Assembly (NCBI GenBank): GCA_021629085.1
Contig: JAJXRJ010000007.1
Coordinates: 1 to 64,000, forward strand
Length of the DNA: 64,000 nt
Direction of reading: 5' to 3'
Origin: Oscillospiraceae bacterium
Lineage (GTDB): Bacteria > Bacillota > Clostridia > UMGS1810
Shown here one piece after another: positions 46,863-55,459 of this stretch; the stretch's first letter is position 1, and the number at the start of each line of letters is the position of its first letter. Both the position numbers and the translations under genes were made by a program. Below the pieces are notes generated by a model. The model ran no database searches. It worked only from the letters and a program-made list of their open reading frames with translations, and was not told the DNA's origin.

Positions 46863-47351
46863 ATGGATAACTTGAAATTTTATCAGATTGACAACAGATA
46901 CATAGATTATTTGCTGCCACATGCTCCGCATTTGTTCCACAATAAAAAAGAGGGACAGCACAATGAGCGTAAATATATTGGCATTCTCTTACAAGTAAAC
47001 AATCTTGATTATTTTGCACCGTTATCGTCATTCAAGCCGAAGCATAGTAAAATGCCTGAAATGCTTGATTTTATCAAAATCAAAAAATATGCAGTTATCA
47101 ATCTCAATAATATGTTCCCCGTTCCAAAAACGGAGTGTTCGTATGTTGACATAAGCAAAGAAAAAGACTTGCATTATAAGGCATTACTAATATCTGAATA
47201 TCGTTACATAAAGTCTGTTCAAGAAAAGATAAGGAAAAATGCGTTAAATGTCTACAAGCATAAAGTAGACAAAGGCAATTCAACCGGGCTTTCAAAGAGA
47301 TGCAATGATTTCCTTTTGTTAGAAAGGCTTTGCAAGGAATACCGGAAATAA
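46863..47351 (+). CDS. toxN: type III toxin-antitoxin system toxin, ToxN/AbiQ family endoribonuclease
   Basis: This 162-residue protein follows the ToxN/AbiQ pattern closely: MDNLKFYQIDNRYIDYLL, RKYIGILLQVNNLDYFAPLSSFKPKH with the active-site loop, KKYAVINLNNMFPVP, then YKALLISEYRYIKSVQEKIRKNALNVY and a helical end. ToxN cleaves RNA and is held inactive by processed repeat RNA. Several relatives cause abortive infection against phages. AGGGGAGGG precedes the ATG. The repeats, promoter and terminator upstream complete the system. Base use is distinctly AT-rich. Confidence 0.88.
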   Translation: MDNLKFYQIDNRYIDYLLPHAPHLFHNKKEGQHNERKYIGILLQVNNLDYFAPLSSFKPKHSKMPEMLDFIKIKKYAVINLNNMFPVPKTECSYVDISKEKDLHYKALLISEYRYIKSVQEKIRKNALNVYKHKVDKGNSTGLSKRCNDFLLLERLCKEYRK

Positions 47352-47361
47352 ATTTTCGCAA

Positions 47362-47615
47362 ATAAAACCGGGAATCTATGTGATATGGCATATAGATTCC
47401 CGGTTTTTCGTATGATTAAACCAAATGTGCGAACATCCAGTGCGAACATTTCGTGCGAACATCCAGCGCGAAATACCGCAATCAATCGTTTGCGATGTTT
47501 ATGATGCCTCCGGCGGGTTCTTTTGGTGTCAAAAGAACCAAAAACTTAGGGGGCCGATTCCCTTTTCCCCCCACAAACGACAAGGGGCAAGCCCCTTGAC
47601 CCCAAAACCAAACAT
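47362..47615. repeat. right conserved arm of island B
   Basis: This arm matches 5478-5665, beginning with the same CCGGGAATCTATGTG inverted-repeat terminator. Two differences stand out. A GTGCGAACATCCAG unit is duplicated near 47426-47470. An extra piece of about 33 bases containing a perfect hairpin (GGTTCTTTTG/CAAAAGAACC) splits GGGTTCCGATTC at about 47520-47553. Confidence 0.8.
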
Positions 47616-47628
47616 CCGGGCAACCAAT

Positions 47629-47823
47629 TTATTGCGCTTTTTTCTTGTTTTTCATCTCCAAAATGTCCTCCGGCGTGATGACACCGTACTTTTTTTCAAA
47701 TGCCGCAACATAATTGCGCAGCATCCGCTCTAACAAATAATTGTTCGAGCAGTCGTTATATTTTGCAATATAGCCGAGCTTGTCCAATAGCTCGCGTGTC
47801 GTCCGAAAAGAAGTGGATGCCAT
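47629..47823 (-). CDS. small ribbon-helix-helix-like DNA-binding protein (island B)
   Basis: This 64-residue protein reads MASTSFRTTRELLDKLGYIAKYNDCSNNYLLERML. It is a relative of the island A protein at 5681-5875, sharing LGYIAKYN/IGYIAKYN and VAAFEKKYG/VAAFEKEQG. Sequence divergence is much greater than in the DNA arms that flank it, so the gene seems to be swapped or fast-evolving. A CATCAT...ATGATG dyad upstream (47844-47863) may be its operator. A partner is not evident. Confidence 0.6.
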   Translation of the reverse strand: MASTSFRTTRELLDKLGYIAKYNDCSNNYLLERMLRNYVAAFEKKYGVITPEDILEMKNKKKAQ

Positions 47824-47962
47824 CCTTGCTCATTCCTTTATCCATAAAATCATCATGGCTTTATGATGCAGCCATTTTTGTTTAGTATAGCATCATATTA
47901 TAATAAATGGTGTAAATGAGCTTATTGTGATTGATAAATAAATCGTTATGAGCTCATATTAC

Positions 47963-48112
47963 TGTGTGCGGCAAAGGGCCCCCCGTTTCTCTTATCCAAC
48001 CTGATTCCTTGAGAGCGGCGCCCGACCATACAATCCAATCCATATTGAATACGCACACAAAAAAAGGGCACAGTTTACTCTGTGCCCTTTTTCTATTGGA
48101 ACTGGTCTTGCG
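47963..48112. repeat. terminal conserved segment of island B
   Basis: This segment is near-identical to 6017-6164 and includes a two-way terminator, AAAAAGGGCACAG (48061-48073) / CTGTGCCCTTTTT (48080-48092). It ends just short of the helicase-loader stop codon. Confidence 0.8.
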
Positions 48113-48130
48113 CGGCGGCCGCGCCGCCCC

Positions 48131-49114
48131 CTAGCGCCGCATGCGGATGTCTTCGCCCAGGAGCTTGAGCAGCAAAAAGCTGCCCGCCACGCGCGAGGAT
48201 ACGCGGGTGGAGTAGGTAGCTGCCAGCTCGCCGATGGAAAGGTTGGTGCTGATGATGATTTTTTTGCCCGCACAAATGCGTCCGTTCAAAATGTCAAAAA
48301 ACGCCGCCTGGGAAAACGGGGTGATAAATTCCGTGCCCAAATCGTCAATGATGAGCAGGTCGCAGCTGTAAATGAAACCGTACAGCTCACGGCTCTCCTC
48401 CCGGTCTGCCCGGCCGAATTTATAGTCTTCCAAAAAGGAAAACAGCCGGTATGCCGTTTGATAGAGCACGCCGTAGCCCTGCTTTAACAGCGCGTTTGCC
48501 GCACAGCTTGCCAAAAAGGTTTTGCCCAGCCCCGTGCCGCCGTAGAGATAGAGGTTGTCGCGCGTGGTGTCAAACCCGGCGCAGTAATTTTTTAAAATTT
48601 CATAAATACACTTCGCGTTTTCATAGGGCGAAATGCCGGTTTCCCGGTCGGTTTCCCGGCTGTAATAGTCCAGGCGGAACGCGTCAAAATCGCTTTTAAA
48701 AAGCTCCGGGTTTGCGCCGGACATCTGATATACATACTGTGCCGCCCGCGTAAGGAAGCAGGTGCACCGCCTGCCGTCCACATAGCCCGTGTCTTTGCAT
48801 GCCGCACAGCGGTAGGGCACCTCTAAATAGTCCTCTGGAATGTTGTTTTCGCGATACAGCCGCGCACGTTCGGCCTTGAGCGCGTCTAACGTTTCCATCA
48901 GCTCGTGCGAAACCTCTTCCACCGTGCGCTTGCCGCCTGCAATTTTTGCCGCGGTCCGCACGCCGGCAAAGGCAATGTCGCGGTCCACGCGCTCCAGCGC
49001 CGGCACCTTTTGATAGAGCGCTTTGGTCCGGCGCTCAATTTCCGCCCTGCGCTCGCCGCGCAGCGCCTGGTATTCGGCGGCAATGGCCTTTTGGGCCGTT
49101 TTTTCCATATTCAT
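48131..49114 (-). CDS. DnaC/DnaI-like helicase loader ATPase
   Basis: This 327-residue AAA+ protein has an N-terminal helical part and a small zinc-finger-like motif YRCAACKDTGYVDGRRCTC (about residues 97-115). The ATPase domain has LYLYGGTGLGKTFLASCAANAL (Walker A), DLLIIDDLGTEF (Walker B) and IISTNLSIGELAATYSTRVSSRV. This is the layout of DnaI-type loaders that place the replicative helicase on DNA. It lies 7 bases after the DnaD-like gene. The start could also be the ATG six bases downstream. Confidence 0.88.
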   Translation of the reverse strand: MNMEKTAQKAIAAEYQALRGERRAEIERRTKALYQKVPALERVDRDIAFAGVRTAAKIAGGKRTVEEVSHELMETLDALKAERARLYRENNIPEDYLEVPYRCAACKDTGYVDGRRCTCFLTRAAQYVYQMSGANPELFKSDFDAFRLDYYSRETDRETGISPYENAKCIYEILKNYCAGFDTTRDNLYLYGGTGLGKTFLASCAANALLKQGYGVLYQTAYRLFSFLEDYKFGRADREESRELYGFIYSCDLLIIDDLGTEFITPFSQAAFFDILNGRICAGKKIIISTNLSIGELAATYSTRVSSRVAGSFLLLKLLGEDIRMRR

Positions 49115-49121
49115 ATGCGCA

Positions 49122-50099
49122 TCATCCCTGTTTTGTATTGGCGGTGTAGCCGTTCATCCGTTTTTTAAGCATGTCCTTTTCAAAGTCGCTCATGTCCGAC
49201 TTCTCGCTGTAGTTGGCAAACCCCTTTTTGCGCGGCGCGTTTGCCGCCCCTTTTTGCCGCCCCTCAGCCTTTGCCTTGAGCACGGAATTCATATAGGGGA
49301 ACGAGCGTTTGCCGGTGTTGAGCACCGTCACTTCATAGGCCTCCTTGATGGCCTCGGGCGTGGCGTGATAAACCTCAACCCACTCCTCTATGTATTTGCG
49401 TTCAGCGTCGGTAAAATCCCGGTCGTGGATTTGCAAAATCTTTTTGAGCGCGGCGCTTTGCTCTTTTTTCTCCGCGTATTCGCGCAGATACGCCTGTGCG
49501 GCGCCCAGCGTGTCAATGCCCTGGTCCGCCCAGCTGATGGCCACCTTTTCAATGTAACGCATGTTGGTTTTGCCCAAAGACGCGCAGTGCTCCAAAAGCA
49601 TCAGGATGACCTCTTTTGGCAGCTTCAGCCAGTCGTAGAGGCTGTAAAGCGTGGTGACGTCGGTGCTTGTAAGCGGTTTTCCCAAAATTTTTTGCGCAAG
49701 CTCATACATATTGCGGATGCCGCCGTCGGCCTGCATGCATGCGCTGATTTCCCTGGTGCTGTAACGCGGCCGTTTGGGTGCGGCCGCCTTGGCGCTTTTG
49801 GGGGTTGTGCCCGCAGCGGGCTCCAAAAATTCCAGCGTATACCCCGTCCCCTGGGCCAAAAACCGCAAAACGCCCACACTGTCCCAATAGGTAAACGCGC
49901 GGATGACGTCCGATTCCAAAATGCCAAGCGCCTTGGCCGCCGTTTCCACCGAAAGGCTGGAATCGCTCCGGTAGCTTTCGCGCAGCGCATAGAGGTACAC
50001 CTTTACAAAGGTGGCGTCGGCGCGGCACATGTAGTTGTCCACAAAAGCAGTGCTAAGCGGGAAGGATGAAATTTTACGGTCAATGCTGATGGATGACAT
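49122..50099 (-). CDS. DnaD domain replication-initiation protein
   Basis: This 325-residue protein has an N-terminal winged-helix-like region (FPLSTAFVDNYMCRADATFVKVYLYALRESY). It also has DnaD/DnaB-type helical domains, including LPKEVILMLLEHCASLGKTNMRYIEKVAISWADQGIDTLGAAQ and YIEEWVEVYHATPEAIKEAYEVTVLNTGKRSFPYMNSVL. Such proteins remodel origin DNA and cooperate with the helicase loader, here encoded just downstream. No obvious ribosome binding site stands out beyond a weak GGAGG-like stretch. Confidence 0.85.
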   Translation of the reverse strand: MSSISIDRKISSFPLSTAFVDNYMCRADATFVKVYLYALRESYRSDSSLSVETAAKALGILESDVIRAFTYWDSVGVLRFLAQGTGYTLEFLEPAAGTTPKSAKAAAPKRPRYSTREISACMQADGGIRNMYELAQKILGKPLTSTDVTTLYSLYDWLKLPKEVILMLLEHCASLGKTNMRYIEKVAISWADQGIDTLGAAQAYLREYAEKKEQSAALKKILQIHDRDFTDAERKYIEEWVEVYHATPEAIKEAYEVTVLNTGKRSFPYMNSVLKAKAEGRQKGAANAPRKKGFANYSEKSDMSDFEKDMLKKRMNGYTANTKQG

Positions 50100-50204
50100 A
50101 ATCCGCCTCCAATAAAGAATATACCTAGATTATAGCACACGGGGAAAAAAGAAGCAACCATCATTTTTTATAAGAAATTTTCTATTTTTTTAAAAAAATA
50201 CTAT

Positions 50205-50232
50205 TTGATTTTAGAGGGAAGTGTGTTATAAT
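50205..50232 (+). promoter_or_regulatory. promoter of the ddl-murI operon
   Basis: TTGATT (50205-50210) and TATAAT (50227-50232) have a 16-base spacer, 31 bases before the TTG start. Confidence 0.65.
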
Positions 50233-50263
50233 AGGAACCAATTAAGGATAGGGGGCATCCATT

Positions 50264-51337
50264 TTGAAGACAAGGCTTTGCGTGCTCTTTGGCGGCGAGT
50301 CCACAGAATATGAAATATCGCTGCGCAGTGCGGCATCCATTTTAGAACATTTAAACCCAAAGCGCTATGACCTGACGCTGGTGGGCATCACAAAGGACGG
50401 CCGGTGGTATCACTACGAGGGCGGCATTGACCGCATTTTAAAGGACGGCTGGTATCGCGAGGGCATGGACCATGTGCTCATTGACTATGCGTCCAAAGAC
50501 GGCACCCTTCTTATCGGGAAGGACGGTACATACACAAAAAAACCCATTGACGCGGTGTTCCCCATTTTGCACGGCAAAAACGGGGAGGACGGCACGGTGC
50601 AGGGGTTATTTGAGCTCTCGGGCGTGCCCTATGTCGGCACCGGGCTGCTCTCGTCCGCGGTGAGCATGGATAAGGCGTATACCAAAATCCTGTTCGCGCA
50701 CGCGGGCATCCCCCAGGCAAACTGGGTGGAATTAAACCGGGACGAGTCAGACCTTGCGGCAATGGTTTTAAAGGCGGAATCGCGCCTGGGTTATCCCATG
50801 TTTGTAAAGCCGTCCAACGCCGGGTCGTCCATTGGCATTGGCAAGGCAAAAGACCGCGCCTCTTTGATGGAGGCAATCAACACCGCATTTTCGTTTGACC
50901 GGCGCATCATCATCGAGGAGTTTTTAACCGGCCACGAGGTGGAGTGCGCGGTGATGGGCGTGCGCAATGCCGCCCGGGCCACGTGTGCGGGCGAGATCTT
51001 AGCGGCAAACGAATTTTACGACTATGAGGCAAAGTATTCAGATAACGTGACCAGCGAGCTTGTCATTCCCGCCGACCTCCCAAAAGGCGTGCAGGAAACC
51101 ATAAAGCGCCTGGCTGTGCGCGCATTTGCGGCAGTGGACGGGCGCGGGCTTTCGCGGGTGGACTTTTTTGTAGACGGGGATACGGTGCGCATCAATGAAA
51201 TCAACACCATGCCGGGCTTTACCAGCATCAGCATGTATCCCAAGCTGTTTATGCACACGGGCATGGCCTACAGCGAAATTTTAGACGCGCTCATCGATAT
51301 TGCGCTTGACAACCATGAAAAAAGGAAGCGACTATGA
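50264..51337 (+). CDS. ddl: D-alanine--D-alanine ligase
   Basis: This 357-residue ATP-grasp enzyme makes D-Ala-D-Ala for peptidoglycan. Marks are LFGGESTEYEISLRSA, FPILHGKNGEDGTVQGLFEL, MFVKPSNAGSSIGIGKA, EEFLTGHEVECAVMG, EFYDYEAKYSDN (tyrosine in the omega loop, as in D-Ala enzymes rather than D-lactate ones) and INEINTMPGFTSISMYPKL. The TTG start has AGGATAGGGGG upstream. It overlaps murI by four bases. Confidence 0.95.
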   Translation: MKTRLCVLFGGESTEYEISLRSAASILEHLNPKRYDLTLVGITKDGRWYHYEGGIDRILKDGWYREGMDHVLIDYASKDGTLLIGKDGTYTKKPIDAVFPILHGKNGEDGTVQGLFELSGVPYVGTGLLSSAVSMDKAYTKILFAHAGIPQANWVELNRDESDLAAMVLKAESRLGYPMFVKPSNAGSSIGIGKAKDRASLMEAINTAFSFDRRIIIEEFLTGHEVECAVMGVRNAARATCAGEILAANEFYDYEAKYSDNVTSELVIPADLPKGVQETIKRLAVRAFAAVDGRGLSRVDFFVDGDTVRINEINTMPGFTSISMYPKLFMHTGMAYSEILDALIDIALDNHEKRKRL

Positions 51338-52143
51338 ACAATCGGTATATTGGAGTGTTTGACTCGGGCGTGGGCGGGCTGACCGCGGTAAAAGAGCTCA
51401 TCCGCCGGCTGCCGGGGGAAAACATTGTTTATTTCGGCGACACCGGCCGCGTGCCCTATGGCACCCGGTCGGAGGAGACCATTTTAAAATACACCCGCTC
51501 AGACATCCGCTTTTTAAACACGCACGATTTAAAGCTCATTGTGGTGGCCTGCGGCACGGTGAGCGCCGTTGCGGTGCCCCATATCCGCGGCGAGCTTGCC
51601 ATCCCCCTTTTGGGCGTGGTGGAGCCCACATCGCTCCTTGCGTGCAGCACCACCAAAAACGGCGTTGTGGGCATCATTGGCACCAACGGCACCATCAAAA
51701 GCGGGAAATATGAAGCCACCATCCATGCCATCAACCCAAATATCCAGACAGTGAGCGCAGCGTGCCCCATGTTTGTGCCGCTGGCAGAAAACAACATGGC
51801 AAACAGCGAGGCGGCGTATCTGATTGCAAAGGACTATCTGCAGGTGTTTTTGGAGCGCGGGGTGGACACACTGATTTTGGGCTGCACCCACTACCCGCTG
51901 CTTGCCCCCACCATCCGCCGGGTGCTGGGGCCGGGGGTTTCGCTTGTCGACGCGGGCGCGGCAACCGCCAGCTATGTGGCGCAGTATCTTTTGGAAAACA
52001 ACCTTTTGGCGGACACAACAAAAAACGAGCAGTACAAGTTTTATGTGAGCGATTCCACTTCTGATTTTTGCAAAATTGCCGACTTGTTTTTGGGAAGGCG
52101 GATTGACAATTTGGTAAAACAGGTGGACATTGAACGGTACTGA
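51334..52143 (+). CDS. murI: glutamate racemase
   Basis: This 269-residue enzyme makes D-glutamate for peptidoglycan. Marks are GVFDSGVGGLTAVKEL, VYFGDTGRVPYGTRS, the first catalytic cysteine in VVACGTVSAVAVP and the second in LGCTHYPLL. The usual ACNTAS reads ACGTVS here, a variant I have seen in Clostridia. The start overlaps the ddl stop (ATGA), which couples two cell-wall precursor steps. Confidence 0.93.
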   Translation: MNNRYIGVFDSGVGGLTAVKELIRRLPGENIVYFGDTGRVPYGTRSEETILKYTRSDIRFLNTHDLKLIVVACGTVSAVAVPHIRGELAIPLLGVVEPTSLLACSTTKNGVVGIIGTNGTIKSGKYEATIHAINPNIQTVSAACPMFVPLAENNMANSEAAYLIAKDYLQVFLERGVDTLILGCTHYPLLAPTIRRVLGPGVSLVDAGAATASYVAQYLLENNLLADTTKNEQYKFYVSDSTSDFCKIADLFLGRRIDNLVKQVDIERY

Positions 52144-52155
52144 TGGGAGGAACCA

Positions 52156-52578
52156 ATGGAAAAGAAGCATGTTTTAATCTCAATCAAAGGGCTGCAAACC
52201 CAGCTTGGCGAAACTTCGGATGTGGAGCTTGTCACAGAGGGCGTGTTTTATAAAGAGGATGAAAAATACTACGCGGTTTATGACGAAACCGAAATAACCG
52301 GGCTTTTGGGCACCACCACCACGCTGCAAATTGAGGGCGACCATGTGGCGCTCATCCGCAACGGCACGGTCAACAACCAAATGCTGTTCATCCCAAACCA
52401 AAAAACCACCTCGTATTACGACACCTGTTACGGCAGCCTGGTTATCGGTGTGCTCTCCGACCGCGTTTTGGTGGATATGTCGGATACAGGCGGCACCATC
52501 AACATTGACTACAGCCTGGATATCAACGAGGAATTTGGCGGGAACAACCAGTTCCGCATCCAAATCAAGGAAGCGTAA
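52156..52578 (+). CDS. DUF1934 family calycin-like protein (YwiB type)
   Basis: This 140-residue beta-barrel-like protein reads KKHVLISIKGLQTQLGETSDVELVTEGVFYKEDEKYYAVYDET and IDYSLDINEEFGGNNQFRIQIKE. That is the DUF1934 pattern, known next to argS in Bacillus (ywiB), as here. The function is unknown. GGGAGG precedes the ATG, and it lies 12 bases after murI. Confidence 0.9.
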   Translation: MEKKHVLISIKGLQTQLGETSDVELVTEGVFYKEDEKYYAVYDETEITGLLGTTTTLQIEGDHVALIRNGTVNNQMLFIPNQKTTSYYDTCYGSLVIGVLSDRVLVDMSDTGGTINIDYSLDINEEFGGNNQFRIQIKEA

Positions 52579-52614
52579 TTCCCGAATAGAAGACTGCTCA
52601 AAAGGAGAGAACCC

Positions 52615-54318
52615 ATGGACATCATTGAAACCATAAAATCGCAGATTACCGGCGTCATTGGCAATGCCTGCGCCGTTTTGGAAGACCGGGGCGAGTTCCG
52701 GTTTGAACCCGGATTTTTGATCCCCATTGAAATTGAAACGCCGAAGGAAAAGCAAAACGGCGATTTTTCCAGCAACATTGCCATGAAAATTACCAAAATG
52801 GTCAAAAAGCCGCCGCAGGTGACGGCAAAGCTGCTGGCAGAACAGTTTGACCTTTCCGGCACCTATATTGAACGGGCAGAAATTGCAGGCCCGGGCTTTT
52901 TAAACTTTTACCTGAAGCGCGATTGGCTCTATGACGCGCTGGCCGGCATTTTAAGCGAGGGCGCGGAGTTTGGCAAAATCAATATCGGCGGCGGCCAAAA
53001 GGTGGTTGTGGAGTTTGTGAGTGCAAACCCCACCGGCCCCATGCACATGGGCAATGCGCGCGGCGGCGTGATTGGCGACGTTCTGGCCAACATTTTAAAG
53101 CACGCGGGCTATGACGTCACCAAGGAATTTTATGTCAACGACGCGGGCGCGCAGATTGAAAAGTTCGGGAAGTCGTTAGAGGCGCGCTATATCCAGCAGC
53201 TAAAGGGCCAGGACGCAGTGGAATTCCCGGAGGACGGCTATCAGGGGGAGGACATCACCGAGCACGCCAGGGCGTACATTGCACAGTTTGGGGACAAGCT
53301 GCTGGAACAGGACAGCGATGCACGCAGGCGCGCGCTCATTGCCTATGCGCTCCCCATAAACCTTGCGGCCATGAAAGCGGGGCTTGCCAACTACAACATT
53401 TCCTATGACGAGTGGTTTTTTGAGAGCACGCTGCACAAAAACGGCGAGCTTGAAGATACCATATCGCTGTTAAAGGAAAAGGGGCTCACCTATGAAAAGG
53501 ACGGCGCGCTGTGGCTTAAGGCGACGGAGTTCGGCTGTGAAAAGGACGAGGTGCTCATCCGGCAAAACGGCATCCCCACCTACTTTGCGGCGGACATTGC
53601 CTATCACCGCAACAAGTTTTCCATCCGCGGCTTTTCGCGCGCCATCAACATTTGGGGCGCCGACCACCACGGGCATGTGGCGCGGCTTAAAAATGTGCTC
53701 ACGGCCCTGGGCCTTCCCGGCGACCAGCTGGAGATTATTTTGATGCAGTTAGTAAGGCTGATGCGGGACGGCGAAGTGGCGCGGATGAGCAAGCGGACGG
53801 GCAAAATGATTACGCTTTCCGATTTAATCGACGAAATCGGCGTGGACGCGGCGCGGTTTTTCTTCAACCTGCGCCATGCAGAGAGCCATCTGGACTTTGA
53901 TTTGGATCTTGCGGTTGCGCAAAACAGCGACAACCCGGTGTTTTACGTGCAGTATGCCCACGCGCGCATTTGCAGCATCCTGCGCACGCTCAAAGCCGAA
54001 GGCGTGGAGCTGGGCGCGCCAGAGGATGTGGATTTGACCGTGCTCACCCAGCCGGAGGAGCTGGATTTGATTGCCAAGCTTGCCGCATTCCCGCAAGAGA
54101 TTGCCATCAGCGCAAAAACCACCGACCCAAGCCGGATTACGCGCTATGTGCTGGATGTGGCGGCGCTGTTCCACTCGTTTTACAACGCGCCGGGCTGCCG
54201 GGTCAAGGGCGGGGACGACGCTTTGACGCGCGCACGGCTTGCGCTGGTGAGCGCGGCGCGCACGGTCATCCAAAACGTCCTGCACCTTTTGGGGATAACC
54301 GCGCCGGAAACAATGTAA
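52615..54318 (+). CDS. argS: arginyl-tRNA synthetase
   Basis: This 567-residue class I synthetase charges tRNA-Arg. The N-terminal Add1 domain is at about residues 1-95. The HIGH-like motif is in NPTGPMHMGNARGG, and MSKRTGKMITLSDLIDE gives the KMSKS-like loop. The C-terminal anticodon-binding DALR domain ends in RTVIQNVLHLLGITAPETM, a typical ArgS terminus. AAAGGAGAG precedes the ATG. Confidence 0.97.
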   Translation: MDIIETIKSQITGVIGNACAVLEDRGEFRFEPGFLIPIEIETPKEKQNGDFSSNIAMKITKMVKKPPQVTAKLLAEQFDLSGTYIERAEIAGPGFLNFYLKRDWLYDALAGILSEGAEFGKINIGGGQKVVVEFVSANPTGPMHMGNARGGVIGDVLANILKHAGYDVTKEFYVNDAGAQIEKFGKSLEARYIQQLKGQDAVEFPEDGYQGEDITEHARAYIAQFGDKLLEQDSDARRRALIAYALPINLAAMKAGLANYNISYDEWFFESTLHKNGELEDTISLLKEKGLTYEKDGALWLKATEFGCEKDEVLIRQNGIPTYFAADIAYHRNKFSIRGFSRAINIWGADHHGHVARLKNVLTALGLPGDQLEIILMQLVRLMRDGEVARMSKRTGKMITLSDLIDEIGVDAARFFFNLRHAESHLDFDLDLAVAQNSDNPVFYVQYAHARICSILRTLKAEGVELGAPEDVDLTVLTQPEELDLIAKLAAFPQEIAISAKTTDPSRITRYVLDVAALFHSFYNAPGCRVKGGDDALTRARLALVSAARTVIQNVLHLLGITAPETM

Positions 54319-54352
54319 TGGAAAAACCAGGTTTGGAAAGGACGCAAAACCC

Positions 54353-55390
54353 ATGAAAATCAATAAACGCCGGCGCATATGCCTGCTGGCGCTCATCGCT
54401 GCCATGCTGTGGCAGACCGCGTTTGCGGCAGATTACAGCGGGCTTACCACAGCGGAATATGACAAGCTCGGCATGGCGGAAGCGGATTTTGGCACCGATT
54501 ACATGGCAGAAGAGCTTGCGGTGATCGGCGTTTTGCCGTATGGCTCCTTTAAGATGGAGGGCACCGTGCGCCAAAAGGATGCGGCGGACATTTTGCACCG
54601 CGCATTTCTGACCGATGTGCAGGCCAGCCCTGAGGATGATATCCTCACAAACGAGCAGTTTGTGCAGCTGCTCTGCGAATATCTGGGCCTTGCGCCCGCT
54701 TCGGGCAGCCTTACGCGCATCAAAGGGCTTTTGGACTTTGGGAAAATTTCCCCTAAATACCGCCCCTATTATGAATCGCTTTTTGCCGCGTCCGGCATGG
54801 AGGGCGGGTTTGCCCACCCGGCTGACGCGCTCACCTACCGCACGCTCATTGACATGCTTGCGCCGTTTGACCAGGTGATTTTTGAAAAAAACGGCTACAC
54901 GGTGCAGCAAAAGATGCTGACCGGCATATCGCTCTATAATGGGGTGAAAACCTACTCCTTTTTAGACGGCGACAGTGTGAAAATCGATGCGGACCACCGC
55001 CTGTTTACCACGGGAATCCCGCTGGGACAGGGGGTAGAGGCGCTTTTGGTTTCCAAGGATGGCTGCGCACAGATTGTGCGGGGCGTGCGCCTTTTGGGGG
55101 AACGCGAGCAGCTTTCGGTGAGCGGCATTTACAAGGGCTCCCTTTATCTGTACGACAAAAAGCAGGGCCGCATCATTTTTAAGGATACCAAGCGCTATGT
55201 CAACACCGCCTTTAGGAGTTTAGGAGAGCAATATACCGTGTTTGATGTATACACCAATTTTATGCTGTATGAAAATACGGCGCCCATTTTGACAGACAAC
55301 ATCAATTTGGAGCTTTTGGACCGGGAGGTCATCTTTATTACTGCAACGGACGAAGAATCGGAAAAAGTTGTATATATGCGGTTACAATAA
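54353..55390 (+). CDS. secreted protein, possibly S-layer-homology-like
   Basis: This 345-residue protein has a signal peptide (KINKRRRICLLALIAAMLWQ, cut after FAAD-type Ala). The next 150 residues have weak SLH-like spacing (AEELAVIGVLPYGSFKMEGTVRQKDAADILHRAFL and LTYRTLIDMLAPF). The second half is beta-rich with GDSVKIDADHRLFTTGIPLGQGVEALLVSKDG. I cannot name it. The neighbour downstream is an S41 protease with its own signal peptide, so both act outside the membrane and may be co-transcribed. Confidence 0.55.
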   Translation: MKINKRRRICLLALIAAMLWQTAFAADYSGLTTAEYDKLGMAEADFGTDYMAEELAVIGVLPYGSFKMEGTVRQKDAADILHRAFLTDVQASPEDDILTNEQFVQLLCEYLGLAPASGSLTRIKGLLDFGKISPKYRPYYESLFAASGMEGGFAHPADALTYRTLIDMLAPFDQVIFEKNGYTVQQKMLTGISLYNGVKTYSFLDGDSVKIDADHRLFTTGIPLGQGVEALLVSKDGCAQIVRGVRLLGEREQLSVSGIYKGSLYLYDKKQGRIIFKDTKRYVNTAFRSLGEQYTVFDVYTNFMLYENTAPILTDNINLELLDREVIFITATDEESEKVVYMRLQ

Positions 55391-55459
55391 ACGCGAAAAA
55401 GGAGGTGCAAGCGCACACACCAAAGGGTGGGCTTCTGCTTTTTGGCATGTGCCTGTAAC

